Source: Pseudonocardia autotrophica
GTDB taxonomy: Bacteria; Actinomycetota; Actinomycetes; Mycobacteriales; Pseudonocardiaceae
Direction: 5' to 3'
NCBI RefSeq assembly: GCF_003945385.1
Contig: NZ_AP018921.1
Location: 124,001 to 188,000, forward strand
DNA length: 64,000 nucleotides
The translations under genes were made by a program, and so were the position numbers. The notes beneath the pieces are model-generated. The model was not told where the DNA came from. It did no database searches and saw only the letters and a list, made by a program, of their open reading frames with translations. Shown here in pieces: positions 24,488 through 33,122 of this stretch; the first letter of the stretch is position 1, and every line of letters begins with the position of its first letter.

Positions 24488-26451
24488 GTACCCCGACGCT
24501 GCACCCTGTGGCCGAACCGGACCCGGAACCCAGCTCGCCGCCGGAAGGCCGGGATGGTCGGGCTCGGCGGGCCCGTGCCGGTGTGGAGCGCGGACTGTCG
24601 GCGGTGTGGTGGCGTGCGGTGTGGCCGGTGGCCACGTCGGTGGCCGCCTCCCCGGGGTGGGCCCGCGCGGCGGCGCTGGCCGCGGGGCTGGTGTGTCGCT
24701 GGCAGGTCCAGCTGGCCGCGGCCGCGGCGATGGTGCTGGGAATGGCGATGTGCTGGGCCGCGCCGTCCGCGGCTGACGCTGGCACCACCGCGCTGCTGCT
24801 GGCGGCGGTGTGGTGGCTGGGCGCGCTGCTGGTCACCGCCGGGGTGGCGATGATGTCAGTGCCGGTGGCGCGGGCGGCCTACGCGCACACGATCCGGGGT
24901 CGGGTGCGGTCCCGCTACGGCCTGGATGGGTGGGCGTCGTGGTGGGATCTGCACCGATATGTGTCCGCGGCCGCGGTCCGTCAGATCGCGGTCGGTACCC
25001 GCCCCAGCCTGGCCGACCAAGTCCGCGACGGCGATGGCAGCGACGGTCGGGTTCATCCCGGGCGGGTGGCGCGGCTGCCGGTCGGTGAGTGCGGCACCTG
25101 GCTGGGCCGGTCGGTGGTCGGCCCTGTCCTGGGGACCGAGTGTTACGCGGCTAAGCGGGACGTGGTGGGGCTGTTGGCGCCCCCGCAGACCGGCAAGACC
25201 GCGACCCTGGGCCATCACGTGCTCGACCACCGTGGCCCGGCCCTGGTGACCTCGACCAAGACCGACCTGTTCGAGCTGTGCGCGGGCACCCGCGCTGAAC
25301 AGGGCCCGGTGTGGCTGTTCAACCCGGAGAACCTCGGCGAGTGGGGTTCGACGATGTCCTGGTCACCGGTGACCGGCTGTACTGATGCCCAGATCGCCCA
25401 GCAGCGGGCCGGCTACCTGGTCGGTGCCACCGCCGGTGACCCCGACAAGGGTGAGGACCAATGGGACGAGTGGGCCACCGCGGTGCTGCGTGCGCTGCTG
25501 CTGGCCGCGGCGATCTCGGGCCGCGAGATGGACACCGTGGCCCGATGGGTGCTGCGCCCGAGCCGGGACCCGGCCGAGGGCGGGGCGGGCGAGGCCCTGG
25601 AGATTCTGCGCAACGCCCCGCCCGGACTAGTGCCGCCCAGGGCGGTGGACTCGTTGTGGCAGGTGCTGGCCAGTCGGGCCCACAAGACCACCGAGTCGAT
25701 CTTTTTGACGTTGTCGCGGTCGGTGCAGTTCATGACCGACCCCACCGTGGCCGCGCTGGCCCTGCCCCGCCCCGGGTTGCCCGAGTTCGACATCGACGCC
25801 TTCCTGACCAGTAACGCCACGGTGTTCCTGGTCGGATCCGACCGCGCGCATGGATCGGTCGCGCCACTGGTGGCGGCGTTTACCGGGTATGTGTTCGAGT
25901 CGGCCAAGACCGCGGCCGCCCGCCGCGAGAAGGGCCGATTGGACCCGCCGTTGGGGCTGTTCCTCGACGAGGTCGCCCTGATCAGCCCGGTGGCGCTGGA
26001 CCGGTGGATCCCCGACTCCGGCGGGCGCGGGATCCACCTGGTGTGGGCGGTTCAGTCCCCCTCGCAGCTAGTGGCGCGCTGGGGCCAGGCGGGTTCAGCC
26101 ACGATCTGGAATTCCACCAACGCCAAGCTCGTCTTCGGCGGGTTCACCCTCGACGAGGACCTGGACCCGATCTCGACGCTGTGCGGATTCCGGCACGAGA
26201 CCGTCCGCGACCCGGACGGGCGCGAACGCTACGAACGCGTCCGGACCTGCCCCGCGGATCGGCTGCGCGTGCTGCCCGAATGGCATGCCGTGCTGATCCA
26301 CCGCGCCACCCCGGCCACGATCGTGCGTACCACTCCGGTGTGGACACGTAAGGACCTGCGCCCACCCCCGCCGGTGGCCGCGGCGGCGGTAGCGCCCCCG
26401 ACCGAGCAGCCCCGTGCGCCGTTACCCGACGACGAGGCGACGGCCGCCTGA
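24484..26451 (+). CDS. VirD4/TraG-like conjugative coupling ATPase
   Basis: A 655-residue inner-membrane pump that would feed the relaxase-DNA complex to the transfer channel. N-terminal membrane helices occur at about residues 75-140 (AAAMVLGMAMCWAA, then AAVWWLGALLVTAGVAMMS). Walker A LLAPPQTGKTATLG lies near residue 235, then VWLFNPENLGEWGSTMSW. Walker B GLFLDEVALISP is near 492, followed by the TraM-recognition-type LVWAVQSPSQLVARWG. Length and motif order match actinomycete TraG/VirD4 proteins. It is translationally coupled to the DUF2637 gene. Confidence 0.9.
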   Translation: MSTPTLHPVAEPDPEPSSPPEGRDGRARRARAGVERGLSAVWWRAVWPVATSVAASPGWARAAALAAGLVCRWQVQLAAAAAMVLGMAMCWAAPSAADAGTTALLLAAVWWLGALLVTAGVAMMSVPVARAAYAHTIRGRVRSRYGLDGWASWWDLHRYVSAAAVRQIAVGTRPSLADQVRDGDGSDGRVHPGRVARLPVGECGTWLGRSVVGPVLGTECYAAKRDVVGLLAPPQTGKTATLGHHVLDHRGPALVTSTKTDLFELCAGTRAEQGPVWLFNPENLGEWGSTMSWSPVTGCTDAQIAQQRAGYLVGATAGDPDKGEDQWDEWATAVLRALLLAAAISGREMDTVARWVLRPSRDPAEGGAGEALEILRNAPPGLVPPRAVDSLWQVLASRAHKTTESIFLTLSRSVQFMTDPTVAALALPRPGLPEFDIDAFLTSNATVFLVGSDRAHGSVAPLVAAFTGYVFESAKTAAARREKGRLDPPLGLFLDEVALISPVALDRWIPDSGGRGIHLVWAVQSPSQLVARWGQAGSATIWNSTNAKLVFGGFTLDEDLDPISTLCGFRHETVRDPDGRERYERVRTCPADRLRVLPEWHAVLIHRATPATIVRTTPVWTRKDLRPPPPVAAAAVAPPTEQPRAPLPDDEATAA

Positions 26452-26614
26452 CCACCCGGCAGCCCTGCCCGGCCCCGGGCCCCGCCCCGAGTGGATCCTG
26501 AACCTGCCGGGTGTCTGCTCAAGGTCGGTCGCCGGGGCTACCGCCACCGATCGGGCAGCACAATGGTCCGTTCCCGAGCCGGGGCGGAGGAGCAGAAGGT
26601 TGGAGGACTACGAC

Positions 26615-27508
26615 GTGACCAGTGACGGGCCGGCGGGCCCCCCGGAGCCGAACTCAAGCTCGGGGCGGGCCCGCCCCAGCGAGACTGCCCGCTGGGCGGC
26701 CGTCGGCGACGAACTACGCGCGCTGCGCCGCAACGGCGACGACATCGCGGGCCGGGTCCGCGAACTCACTGATGAACTATCCCGGCTGTTGCCCCGCGTG
26801 GACGAGCTCGACACCGGCCTGGCCGAGCTGTCCGGCATGGTCGCCGCGGCCGGGCGGGGCGGGGACGGCGCCGACCCCGCGCAGGTGCCCGGTCGCGACC
26901 TCACCCCGGCCATCGGGTGGTCCGAACTCGCACCGCAGGCCAGGCAGGCCGCGTGGGATGCACTCGGCGACTGGGTCGCCGACGTGCTCAACCACGAGTA
27001 CCGGCTCTCCCGCGCCGAGCTGCCTGACTGCTGGGCGCTGCATCCTCGCGCGGTCCGGGAACTGGCCTGGCTGCGCACCCTGCACCGCGATTGCGCCGCC
27101 GCCGACACCCGCCCCGACCAGGTCGCCGAATGGCACACCCGCTGGCTCCCCGCCGCGATCACGAACGTGGCCGCGGCCATCGACCCCCGCGAATGCGTCC
27201 CGGGCCGCCACCGACTCACCGAAGACGAACAACGCGCCCACGAAACCGCAATCGACGCCGCCGCCCGGAACGGTGACCCGCCCCCGGCCCTGACCACCGA
27301 AACCGGACCAGACCGACCCCGCTACCGGCCCGAGTGCTTTCCCCCTCGCCGCAGCAGCGACCACAGCTACGCGACCACGTCGCAGCGCCCCCGCGCCCTG
27401 GATGCCGCGACTCCGGCACCGGCCTCGATCCGCGATGACTGGTGGGAGTTGTTCCTCGACGCCCGCCTGGCCGATCTCGGCCAGCACCAGGGCCACCCGC
27501 CCACATGA
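26615..27508 (+). CDS. DUF4913-family protein
   Basis: A 297-residue soluble protein. The central part has coiled segments (LRALRRNGDDIAGRVRELTD). The domain WDALGDWVADVLNHEY...LPDCWALHPRAVRELAWL matches DUF4913, found on actinomycete plasmids near transfer genes. GTG 26615 with GGAGG eight bases upstream is preferred to TTG 26600. It overlaps the next gene by four bases. Its role is unknown. Confidence 0.8.
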   Translation: MTSDGPAGPPEPNSSSGRARPSETARWAAVGDELRALRRNGDDIAGRVRELTDELSRLLPRVDELDTGLAELSGMVAAAGRGGDGADPAQVPGRDLTPAIGWSELAPQARQAAWDALGDWVADVLNHEYRLSRAELPDCWALHPRAVRELAWLRTLHRDCAAADTRPDQVAEWHTRWLPAAITNVAAAIDPRECVPGRHRLTEDEQRAHETAIDAAARNGDPPPALTTETGPDRPRYRPECFPPRRSSDHSYATTSQRPRALDAATPAPASIRDDWWELFLDARLADLGQHQGHPPT

Positions 27509-27939
27509 GCAAGGGGGGCGCGCACGGCGCTGCTGACTCGTCAGCACCCCGCAGTGCTTCGGCTCTTGTCCGCGGGTTGGCGCGACGGGCCAGCAAGCTA
27601 CGCAGAGTCGCGTTACGCGACGTCGCCCGCACCGAGGCCCTCGAGGGCGAGCTGACCCTGGTGCGCGAGCAGCTGGAGCAGGCCACCGATGCAGTACGAG
27701 GCCTGGCCCGCCGCGCTACCGGCTATCGCGCCCAACTGCGCACGCTCGGCATCGAGCCTGTCGTCGAGGACCTGTCCCGGTGCGCGTTCTACCGCAACGA
27801 ACCAGGCGGCTGCCGGGCCGGCTGCACCATCGACCCGCGGTGCCTGGTCGACGAGCCCGACACCGGGTGGCCCCTGGCCCACCGACTGGGCTCGGCCGGG
27901 CCGTCTAGAGAAGGGGACTGCGATGACCGCGGCCGGTGA
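27505..27939 (+). CDS. coiled-coil/Cys-containing protein
   Basis: A 144-residue protein starting at an ATGA overlap. It has a basic coiled-coil half (TEALEGELTLVREQLEQATD) and a Cys-rich stretch (LSRCAFYRNEPGGCRAGC, then DPRCLVDEP) that may bind a metal. It is in the transfer operon between the DUF4913 and FDXHR genes and overlaps the latter by 17 bases. Family not recognised. Confidence 0.6.
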   Translation: MSKGGAHGAADSSAPRSASALVRGLARRASKLRRVALRDVARTEALEGELTLVREQLEQATDAVRGLARRATGYRAQLRTLGIEPVVEDLSRCAFYRNEPGGCRAGCTIDPRCLVDEPDTGWPLAHRLGSAGPSREGDCDDRGR

Positions 27940-28195
27940 CGCCCGCCGCGACCGCCCAGCCCGCCGGGGCGAGACAGAGGTGCTCACCCTGCGTCTCACG
28001 TGTTGCGAGCGCACCTGGGTCGGCCCCGACCGGGCTCACTGCTGCCGACGACACCGCGGGTGCGGACACGTCTTCGACGACCCGGACCTGTGGGACGATC
28101 ACCGCCGGGCCGGGCGCTGCCTCGACCCTCTCGCGCTCGGCCTGATGCAGACCGCCACGGGAGTCTGGATCCGCGCACTGGACAACCCCCACTGA
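27923..28195 (+). CDS. FDXHR-type zinc-binding small protein
   Basis: A 90-residue protein with a compact Cys/His cluster (TCCERTWVGPDRAHCCRRH, then RGCGHVFDDPDLWDDHR and GRCLD). This fits the FDXHR family of putative zinc proteins seen on actinomycete mobile elements. AAGGGGA lies before ATG 27923. It probably belongs to the end of the transfer operon. Confidence 0.75.
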   Translation: MTAAGDARRDRPARRGETEVLTLRLTCCERTWVGPDRAHCCRRHRGCGHVFDDPDLWDDHRRAGRCLDPLALGLMQTATGVWIRALDNPH

Positions 28196-28239
28196 CACAA
28201 CCACCAGAACGCCCGCTGCCGATCGGGCAGACTGGCCGA

Positions 28240-28434
28240 ATGACCGCTGAGAACCCGACCGAGGACCCCGAACTGACCCCGACCGTGCGGACCCGAGCAC
28301 GCAACATCGGCATCCCGGAAGAGCGGCTCTTGGCCCACATCGAGCGCGGCACGCTCGTCCTCGACGGCGAACCCGTCACCGACCTCGACACGCCAGCTCC
28401 TCCCGGAACGCGGATCCAAGTCGCTGGGCAGTAG
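28240..28434 (+). CDS. small hypothetical protein
   Basis: A 64-residue acidic protein (TVRTRARNIGIPEERLLAHI, then LDGEPVTDLDTPAPPGT) with a good coding look but no recognised domain. It starts 44 bases after the FDXHR gene and has no obvious ribosome site. Confidence 0.5.
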   Translation: MTAENPTEDPELTPTVRTRARNIGIPEERLLAHIERGTLVLDGEPVTDLDTPAPPGTRIQVAGQ

Positions 28435-28882
28435 CTCGCGCGCCATAGTCGCGGCGTCCCGAGAACTCCTAGAAGCCATCACCTCGAGAGGGGCGGACCC
28501 ACCGCTCCGGACTTCTCCGAGGCGTCATCGAGCAACTCCCCACCGCGGCCGTCACCGCCCGCCTCGCCTGCGCCGGAAGATCACTGAGGTCGAACGCGCA
28601 CGCCTCGAGCAACGCCGCGATGACGTACCCCTCGTCCGGCCCGCGCATCCCGGCGTAACCGCCCCTGATTGACCCGGTGTCGCAGCACCTGCGCCGCCTC
28701 GTGGCAGCGGCCTTGTTCTCGTGCATCAGCCGCGCCCGGCGCTGGGAAGGAGACTCGTTCGGCACGAACGGGAGTCTCGACAAACGCTCGAACGACGCGG
28801 GCGTGGCGGGGGTCCGGACGAGCAGGTCGGCACGCTCAGCTCGATGACTGTGTCCGCTGCGTAGGCACCTATCGTCCTCGGT
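28435..28882. other. Gap before the ligase gene; one weak ORF
   Basis: A minus-strand frame at 28469-28648 could encode 59 residues (MRGPDEGYVIAALLEACAFD at the start), but its ribosome site is poor. The rest shows nothing. The promoter of the ligase gene must lie near 28860. Confidence 0.35.
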
Positions 28883-29726
28883 GTGGACGTGCAGTTTCCG
28901 GTGGCGCCGATGATCGCTCGTCCCGTCGCCGAGCTGCCCCGGCGCGGCCGACATTCCTACGAGATCAAATGGGACGGGTGGCGTTGTGTAGCGGTTCGCG
29001 GGTGCAGCTGCAGTCGCGCGCGCCAGCAGCGCAGTCTCACTGCCCGCTTCCCCGGCGTCGTCGACGCCGTCGCCGGCCAGTTGCCGCCCGGCACGGTCGT
29101 GGACGGCGAGCTAGTCGCGATGCGCCACGGCCGCGTCGACTTCACCGCGCTGGGCTCCCCCGACGCCCCGCACTGGCTGGTCGCGTTCGATGTCCTGGCC
29201 CAGGACGGTCAGGACGTACGCCCGGAGCCGTACTGGTCAAGGCGAGACAGGCTCGCCCAACTCGTCGGCGACGCCGCAACCGGAGTCGTTCTGGCGCCGG
29301 CCGTCGATGACGTCGACGCCGCCCAGGCCTGGCTCGACCGCCACGCCGAGCTCGGCGTCGAGGGGGTCATGTCGAAGAAACTAAACGGGGGCTATCGGCC
29401 ACATCGGCTCCGCTGGGTCAAGACACGAGCCACCTACACCGGTGAAGCTGTCATCGGCGGAGTGATCGGACCGATCGACCAGCCCCGGGCCCTGATTCTG
29501 GGCCGGTTCGACCGACGCGGGCGGCTCCGCATCGTGGGCCGTACCCACCGGCTGCACCGGGCGGCCTCGGCCGAACTCGGCGCGCTGCTCACGCCCCCAC
29601 AGGGCGTGCATCCGTGGCCGACCGTCATCCCCGGCGGTCGTCTCGGTCTGGCCGGCGCAACCGACGACGTCGCGCACACACCGGTCCAACCCAGCCTCGT
29701 CGTAGAGCTCGACATCGACGCCGCGG
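28883..29726 (+). pseudogene. ATP-dependent DNA ligase (LigC-like), 5' fragment
   Basis: A nucleotidyltransferase-domain ligase. The catalytic lysine motif EIKWDGWRC lies near residue 30, then VVDGELVAMRHGRVDF, DVLAQDG, EGVMSKKLNGGYR and RWVKTRATYTGEAVIGG. The segment after motif I reads VRGCSCSRARQQRSLT. The +1-shifted reading of the same bases gives VQLQSRA, the family sequence, which indicates a pair of compensating frameshifts. The gene is cut at CCGCGG by the ISL3 element. Joining to 31538 gives LDIDAAAEHGRMRHGARYRR in frame. Confidence 0.85.
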
Positions 29727-31531
29727 TGGTTATGTCAACCCAAGTTGGATCTGGCCCACATTGCGTGATTGTCACTGCCCCGGCGTGTCACGCGAGCGGG
29801 TGACACCGCCTGATGATCATGCATCGGGTGCGAATCTGAGTGGTTGTCGGCGTTGGTCCCGCAGCTGGCCAGCGTGGTCGTCGAGCGGGTCGAGCGGCTG
29901 GCGGGCGGGGTGCGGATCACCGCAACCAACGGCGGGGAACAGGGACGCTGCCCCAGGTGCGGGACGGCATCCACGCGGGTGCACAGTCGCTACCAGCGGC
30001 AGATCGCCGACACGCCGATCAGCGGCACCCCGGTGGTGATCGAGCTCGGGGTACGGCGGTTCTTCTGTGATCAACCAGGGTGCCCGAAGCGAACCTTTGC
30101 CGAGCAGATCCCGGAGCTGACCTCGCGGTATGCCCGTCGCACCCCCGGATTCGCGCGGATGCTTGCGCAGGTGGGGTTGGCGCTGGCCGGGCGCGCCGGG
30201 GCCCGGCTGGGCGCGCATCTAGGCATGACGACCAGCCGCAGCACCCTGTTGCGGCTGGTGGCGCGGTTGCCGGACCCACCGGCGGGCGAGGTGGCGGTGC
30301 TCGGTGTCGATGACTTCGCGTTCCGGCGCGGGCACGTATACGGCACGGTGCTGATCGATGTGGACACCCACCGCCCGGTGGATCTGCTGCCCGACCGGGA
30401 GGCCGACACGTTCGCCGACTGGCTGCGCGAGCACCCCGGCGTGCAGGTGGTCTGCCGCGACCGGGCCGGCGCCTACGCCGAGGGCGCCCGGGTCGGGGCC
30501 CCGGAGGCGGTGCAGGTGGCGGACCGGTGGCACTTGTGGCACAACCTCGCCGAGTACGTGGAGCGCACCACCGCGCGGCACCGCGGCTGCTGGTCGCCCC
30601 ACCCAGCCGAGTCGCACGAGCCGAGGCCACCGGACGGTCCGGCCGACCGCGAGGTCGGGCTCTCACCGCAGCTGTTCGCCGAGCAGGCCGCCCTGGCGCG
30701 TCGCGAGGACACCGCCCTGGCCCGCCGGACCCGGGACCGCTACGCCGCGGTGCAGGCCCTGCGCGAGCAGGGCAAGGGCATCAAGACCATCATGCGCGAG
30801 CTCGGGCTGGCCAAGGAGACGGTGCGCCGCTTCGCCCGCGCCGCGGGCGTGGAGGAACTGCTGGCCACCGCCCGCGACGGGCGAGCCAGCGTGCTCGATG
30901 AGTTCAAGCCCTACCTGAACCACCGGTTCAACGCCGGGCACACCAACGGCAGCCAGCTGTTCGCCGAGATCCGCGAGCAGGGCTACCGCGGCAGCCTGGG
31001 CACCGTGCTGGGCTACCTGCGCCCGTTCCGCGCCCACGCCGCCGCTCCGCCCGCGGTGCCGCCGCCCCCGACGGTCCGGGCGGTGACCGGCACACTCCTG
31101 CGCCATCCCGACACCCTGGACGCAAACGACCAGCTCACGATCAAGGAGGTGCGGGCGCGTTGCCCGCACCTGGACGCCGTCGCCGACCACGTCAGCGCGT
31201 TCGCCGAGATGATGACCGGCCGCCACGGCGAGCGCCTGGACACCTGGATCGCCCAGGTCGAGGCCGACGACCTGCCCGACCTGCACCGTTTCACCAACGG
31301 CCTGCGCCGCGACCACGACGCCGTGCTCAACGGCCTGAGCATGCCGCACAGCTCCGGCGCCGTGGAAGGCACGGTGAACCGCATCAAGATGATCAAACGT
31401 CAGATGTATGGCAGGGCCGGCTTCGATCTGCTCCGCAAACGAGTCCTACTCGCAGTCTGATCTTCGCCCCGGCGACCGAGCCGGAACGATCACGCAATGT
31501 GGGCCAGATCCAACTAACGCTGTCATGGCCA
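29727..31531 (+). mobile_element. ISL3-family insertion sequence
   Basis: It splits the ligase gene. CCGCGG flanks both sides (29721-29726 and 31532-31537) and one copy restores the host frame. The ends are inverted repeats of about 43 bases. The inner 27 bases are identical (29743-29769 and 31489-31515) and the outer bases are imperfect, starting TGG. The apparent duplication is 6 bases, whereas ISL3 elements usually give 8. Confidence 0.85.
29844..31460 (+). CDS. ISL3-family transposase
   Basis: A full-length 538-residue DDE transposase. It has an N-terminal zinc site (CPRCGTASTRVHSR, CDQPGCPKRTF), an HTH, catalytic AVLGVDDFAFRRGHVYGTVL, QVVCRDRAGAYAEGA, ADRWHLWHNLAEYVE, and the C-terminal SSGAVEGTVNRIKMIKRQMY with the catalytic Glu. 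It appears to start at TTG 29844. It is intact and probably active. Confidence 0.93.
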   Translation: MSALVPQLASVVVERVERLAGGVRITATNGGEQGRCPRCGTASTRVHSRYQRQIADTPISGTPVVIELGVRRFFCDQPGCPKRTFAEQIPELTSRYARRTPGFARMLAQVGLALAGRAGARLGAHLGMTTSRSTLLRLVARLPDPPAGEVAVLGVDDFAFRRGHVYGTVLIDVDTHRPVDLLPDREADTFADWLREHPGVQVVCRDRAGAYAEGARVGAPEAVQVADRWHLWHNLAEYVERTTARHRGCWSPHPAESHEPRPPDGPADREVGLSPQLFAEQAALARREDTALARRTRDRYAAVQALREQGKGIKTIMRELGLAKETVRRFARAAGVEELLATARDGRASVLDEFKPYLNHRFNAGHTNGSQLFAEIREQGYRGSLGTVLGYLRPFRAHAAAPPAVPPPPTVRAVTGTLLRHPDTLDANDQLTIKEVRARCPHLDAVADHVSAFAEMMTGRHGERLDTWIAQVEADDLPDLHRFTNGLRRDHDAVLNGLSMPHSSGAVEGTVNRIKMIKRQMYGRAGFDLLRKRVLLAV

Positions 31532-31537
31532 CCGCGG

Positions 31538-31623
31538 CCGAGCACGGCCGCATGCGGCACGGCGCCCGCTACCGGCGCCTTCGCGCAGACCTGTATCCGA
31601 CAGATCTGGCCACCGGCTCGTAG
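31538..31623 (+). pseudogene. ATP-dependent DNA ligase, 3' fragment
   Basis: The severed end of the ligase (AEHGRMRHGARYRRLRADLY, then PTDLATGS and stop). These are the final beta-strands of the OB-like C-terminal domain. It has no start of its own. It completes the gene begun at 28883. Confidence 0.8.
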
Positions 31624-32073
31624 CGGTGTCGCGGCCGCGGTGGCGGCGGGCCATGTCCCGCTACGAGTCGACAGGGTGCGGGGTATACGCGCCCTGAGCC
31701 AGCCCCCAGAGCGGTCAGCTGTTGAGCCAGGCATCCCAGCGGCGAGCGTGATCTTCGTGGGAGCTGGGTCGTCAGCCAGTACTCGGGCGAGCCAGGCACC
31801 GCGGTCGTCGCGCAGAGCCCTCGCCGTCTGCTCGTGGTAGTGGATCTCAGACCGGGAGGCGTCTGCCCTCGCCTCCCGGTCGACGATCATGTCGATCAGC
31901 TCCCAGGGCCGGTTTGCCAGCGGGTGCCGGGCGAGCGCGGGCCACGAGATCCCCCGATCGACGACGGCGTTGACCGGGGTGTTGAGTGAGCGGATCAGCT
32001 GGTGGTGGCCACGTTCAAGCCGTCGCTGACCGGGACCAGGCGAGTACTCGGCCGCGGCCCGGTTGCTTGGCAT
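31624..32073 (-). CDS. hypothetical protein with unclear 3' end
   Basis: A minus-strand frame from ATG 32073 is protein-like for about 110 residues (ISWPALARHPLANRPWELID, then MIVDREARADASRSEIHYHE and AWLARVLADD). It then stays open into antisense ligase and insertion-sequence DNA, ending at 31393, so no genuine stop is evident in this segment. The C-terminus may have been lost or frameshifted. No family was recognised. Confidence 0.35.
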
Positions 32074-32287
32074 GACCACCGTGTTGACCACCCGGTGATG
32101 GTGCCGCGACGAGCGGGTCAACCAGGCACGACGCCGTCGTCGCGATGTGTCGCGCGGTTGGCCGGCGTCGCGTCTGCCGTGGCCGCTGGTTGTCGGCTGC
32201 CGGCCCTACACTGTCCGGGACGCTCCGGCGACTGAGCTGGGGGAGCGGTGACACGGTGACGGGCGCTGCTGAGGCGGGGTGGGTGTG

Positions 32288-33070
32288 ATGGCGACGTTAG
32301 GCCGCTACGGCGATACCCATGTCGAGCCGGTGGCGTTGTTCGATGTCACCGACCGCGATGCCGCGCCGCCGCCGGGTTCGATGGATGTGCAGTTCCGGGT
32401 GCCGGTGTCGTTGTCGGTGCTGCTGGATGGGATGGCCGAGGCCGGGCTGGATGACGAGGTCGCGGCGTGGGGGCAGGCCTACAGCGAGCTGGTGTCGGGG
32501 TTGTTGACCCAGGTCCAGCACGCGGGCGGCTACGCGCTGGCCGCCCCCGAGCGATCCGACACGGCCACGCCGGCACGGCTGGAGGTGGCCGGCATCATCG
32601 AGGCTGTGGTGCCCGGGTTCGAGCAGGCCCGCTGGCACTGTCACGTCTACATCGGCCCGACCGCGACCGTACTGGCGACCGGCGACCGGCGACCGGTCGC
32701 CCGCGAGCGTTCGTGGCGCGGTATCCGCTCGGTGGCTTACCCCTGGTATGCGGACCGCTTGGAGGAGTTGGCTGAGCGTCGGCTGGAAGTGGAGTGGGGC
32801 GAGCCGCGCCCCGGCGCCGAGCGGGAGATCGTGCGCCCGCCGTGGCACGAGTATGTGGGCGGCAATGACCGGGGCGTGTGCCCGGGGCCGTGGCCGCTCG
32901 ACGACCTGCGCCTGACCGACGAGCTGGCCCTGCAAATGGCCGCCGACACCGAAAAGCAGCTCGCCCGGGAGCGGGCTGCGGGGATCACGGCCGAGCCCGA
33001 CTGGCGCGCGATTCGGGTCGCTGAGGGCTGGGCCGGTTACGAAACCGCCCCACCGGCTGCCCGCCAGTAA
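32288..33070 (+). CDS. hypothetical plasmid protein
   Basis: A 260-residue acidic soluble protein, Trp- and Tyr-rich (RWHCHVYIGPTATVLATGDR, then AYPWYADRLEELAERRLEVE). ATG 32288 is preceded by a G-rich ribosome site. It is convergent with the relaxase gene, 52 bases from its stop, so may share a terminator with it. I do not recognise the family. Confidence 0.65.
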   Translation: MATLGRYGDTHVEPVALFDVTDRDAAPPPGSMDVQFRVPVSLSVLLDGMAEAGLDDEVAAWGQAYSELVSGLLTQVQHAGGYALAAPERSDTATPARLEVAGIIEAVVPGFEQARWHCHVYIGPTATVLATGDRRPVARERSWRGIRSVAYPWYADRLEELAERRLEVEWGEPRPGAEREIVRPPWHEYVGGNDRGVCPGPWPLDDLRLTDELALQMAADTEKQLARERAAGITAEPDWRAIRVAEGWAGYETAPPAARQ

Positions 33071-33122
33071 CCACCACTCCCGGGCACCGGCGTCGGACTT
33101 GCGGCGCCGGTGGGTATCGGGT

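Noticed and set aside
28469..28648. 59-codon minus-strand ORF
   Set aside because: Weak ribosome site and no family; kept only as a note in the gap entry.
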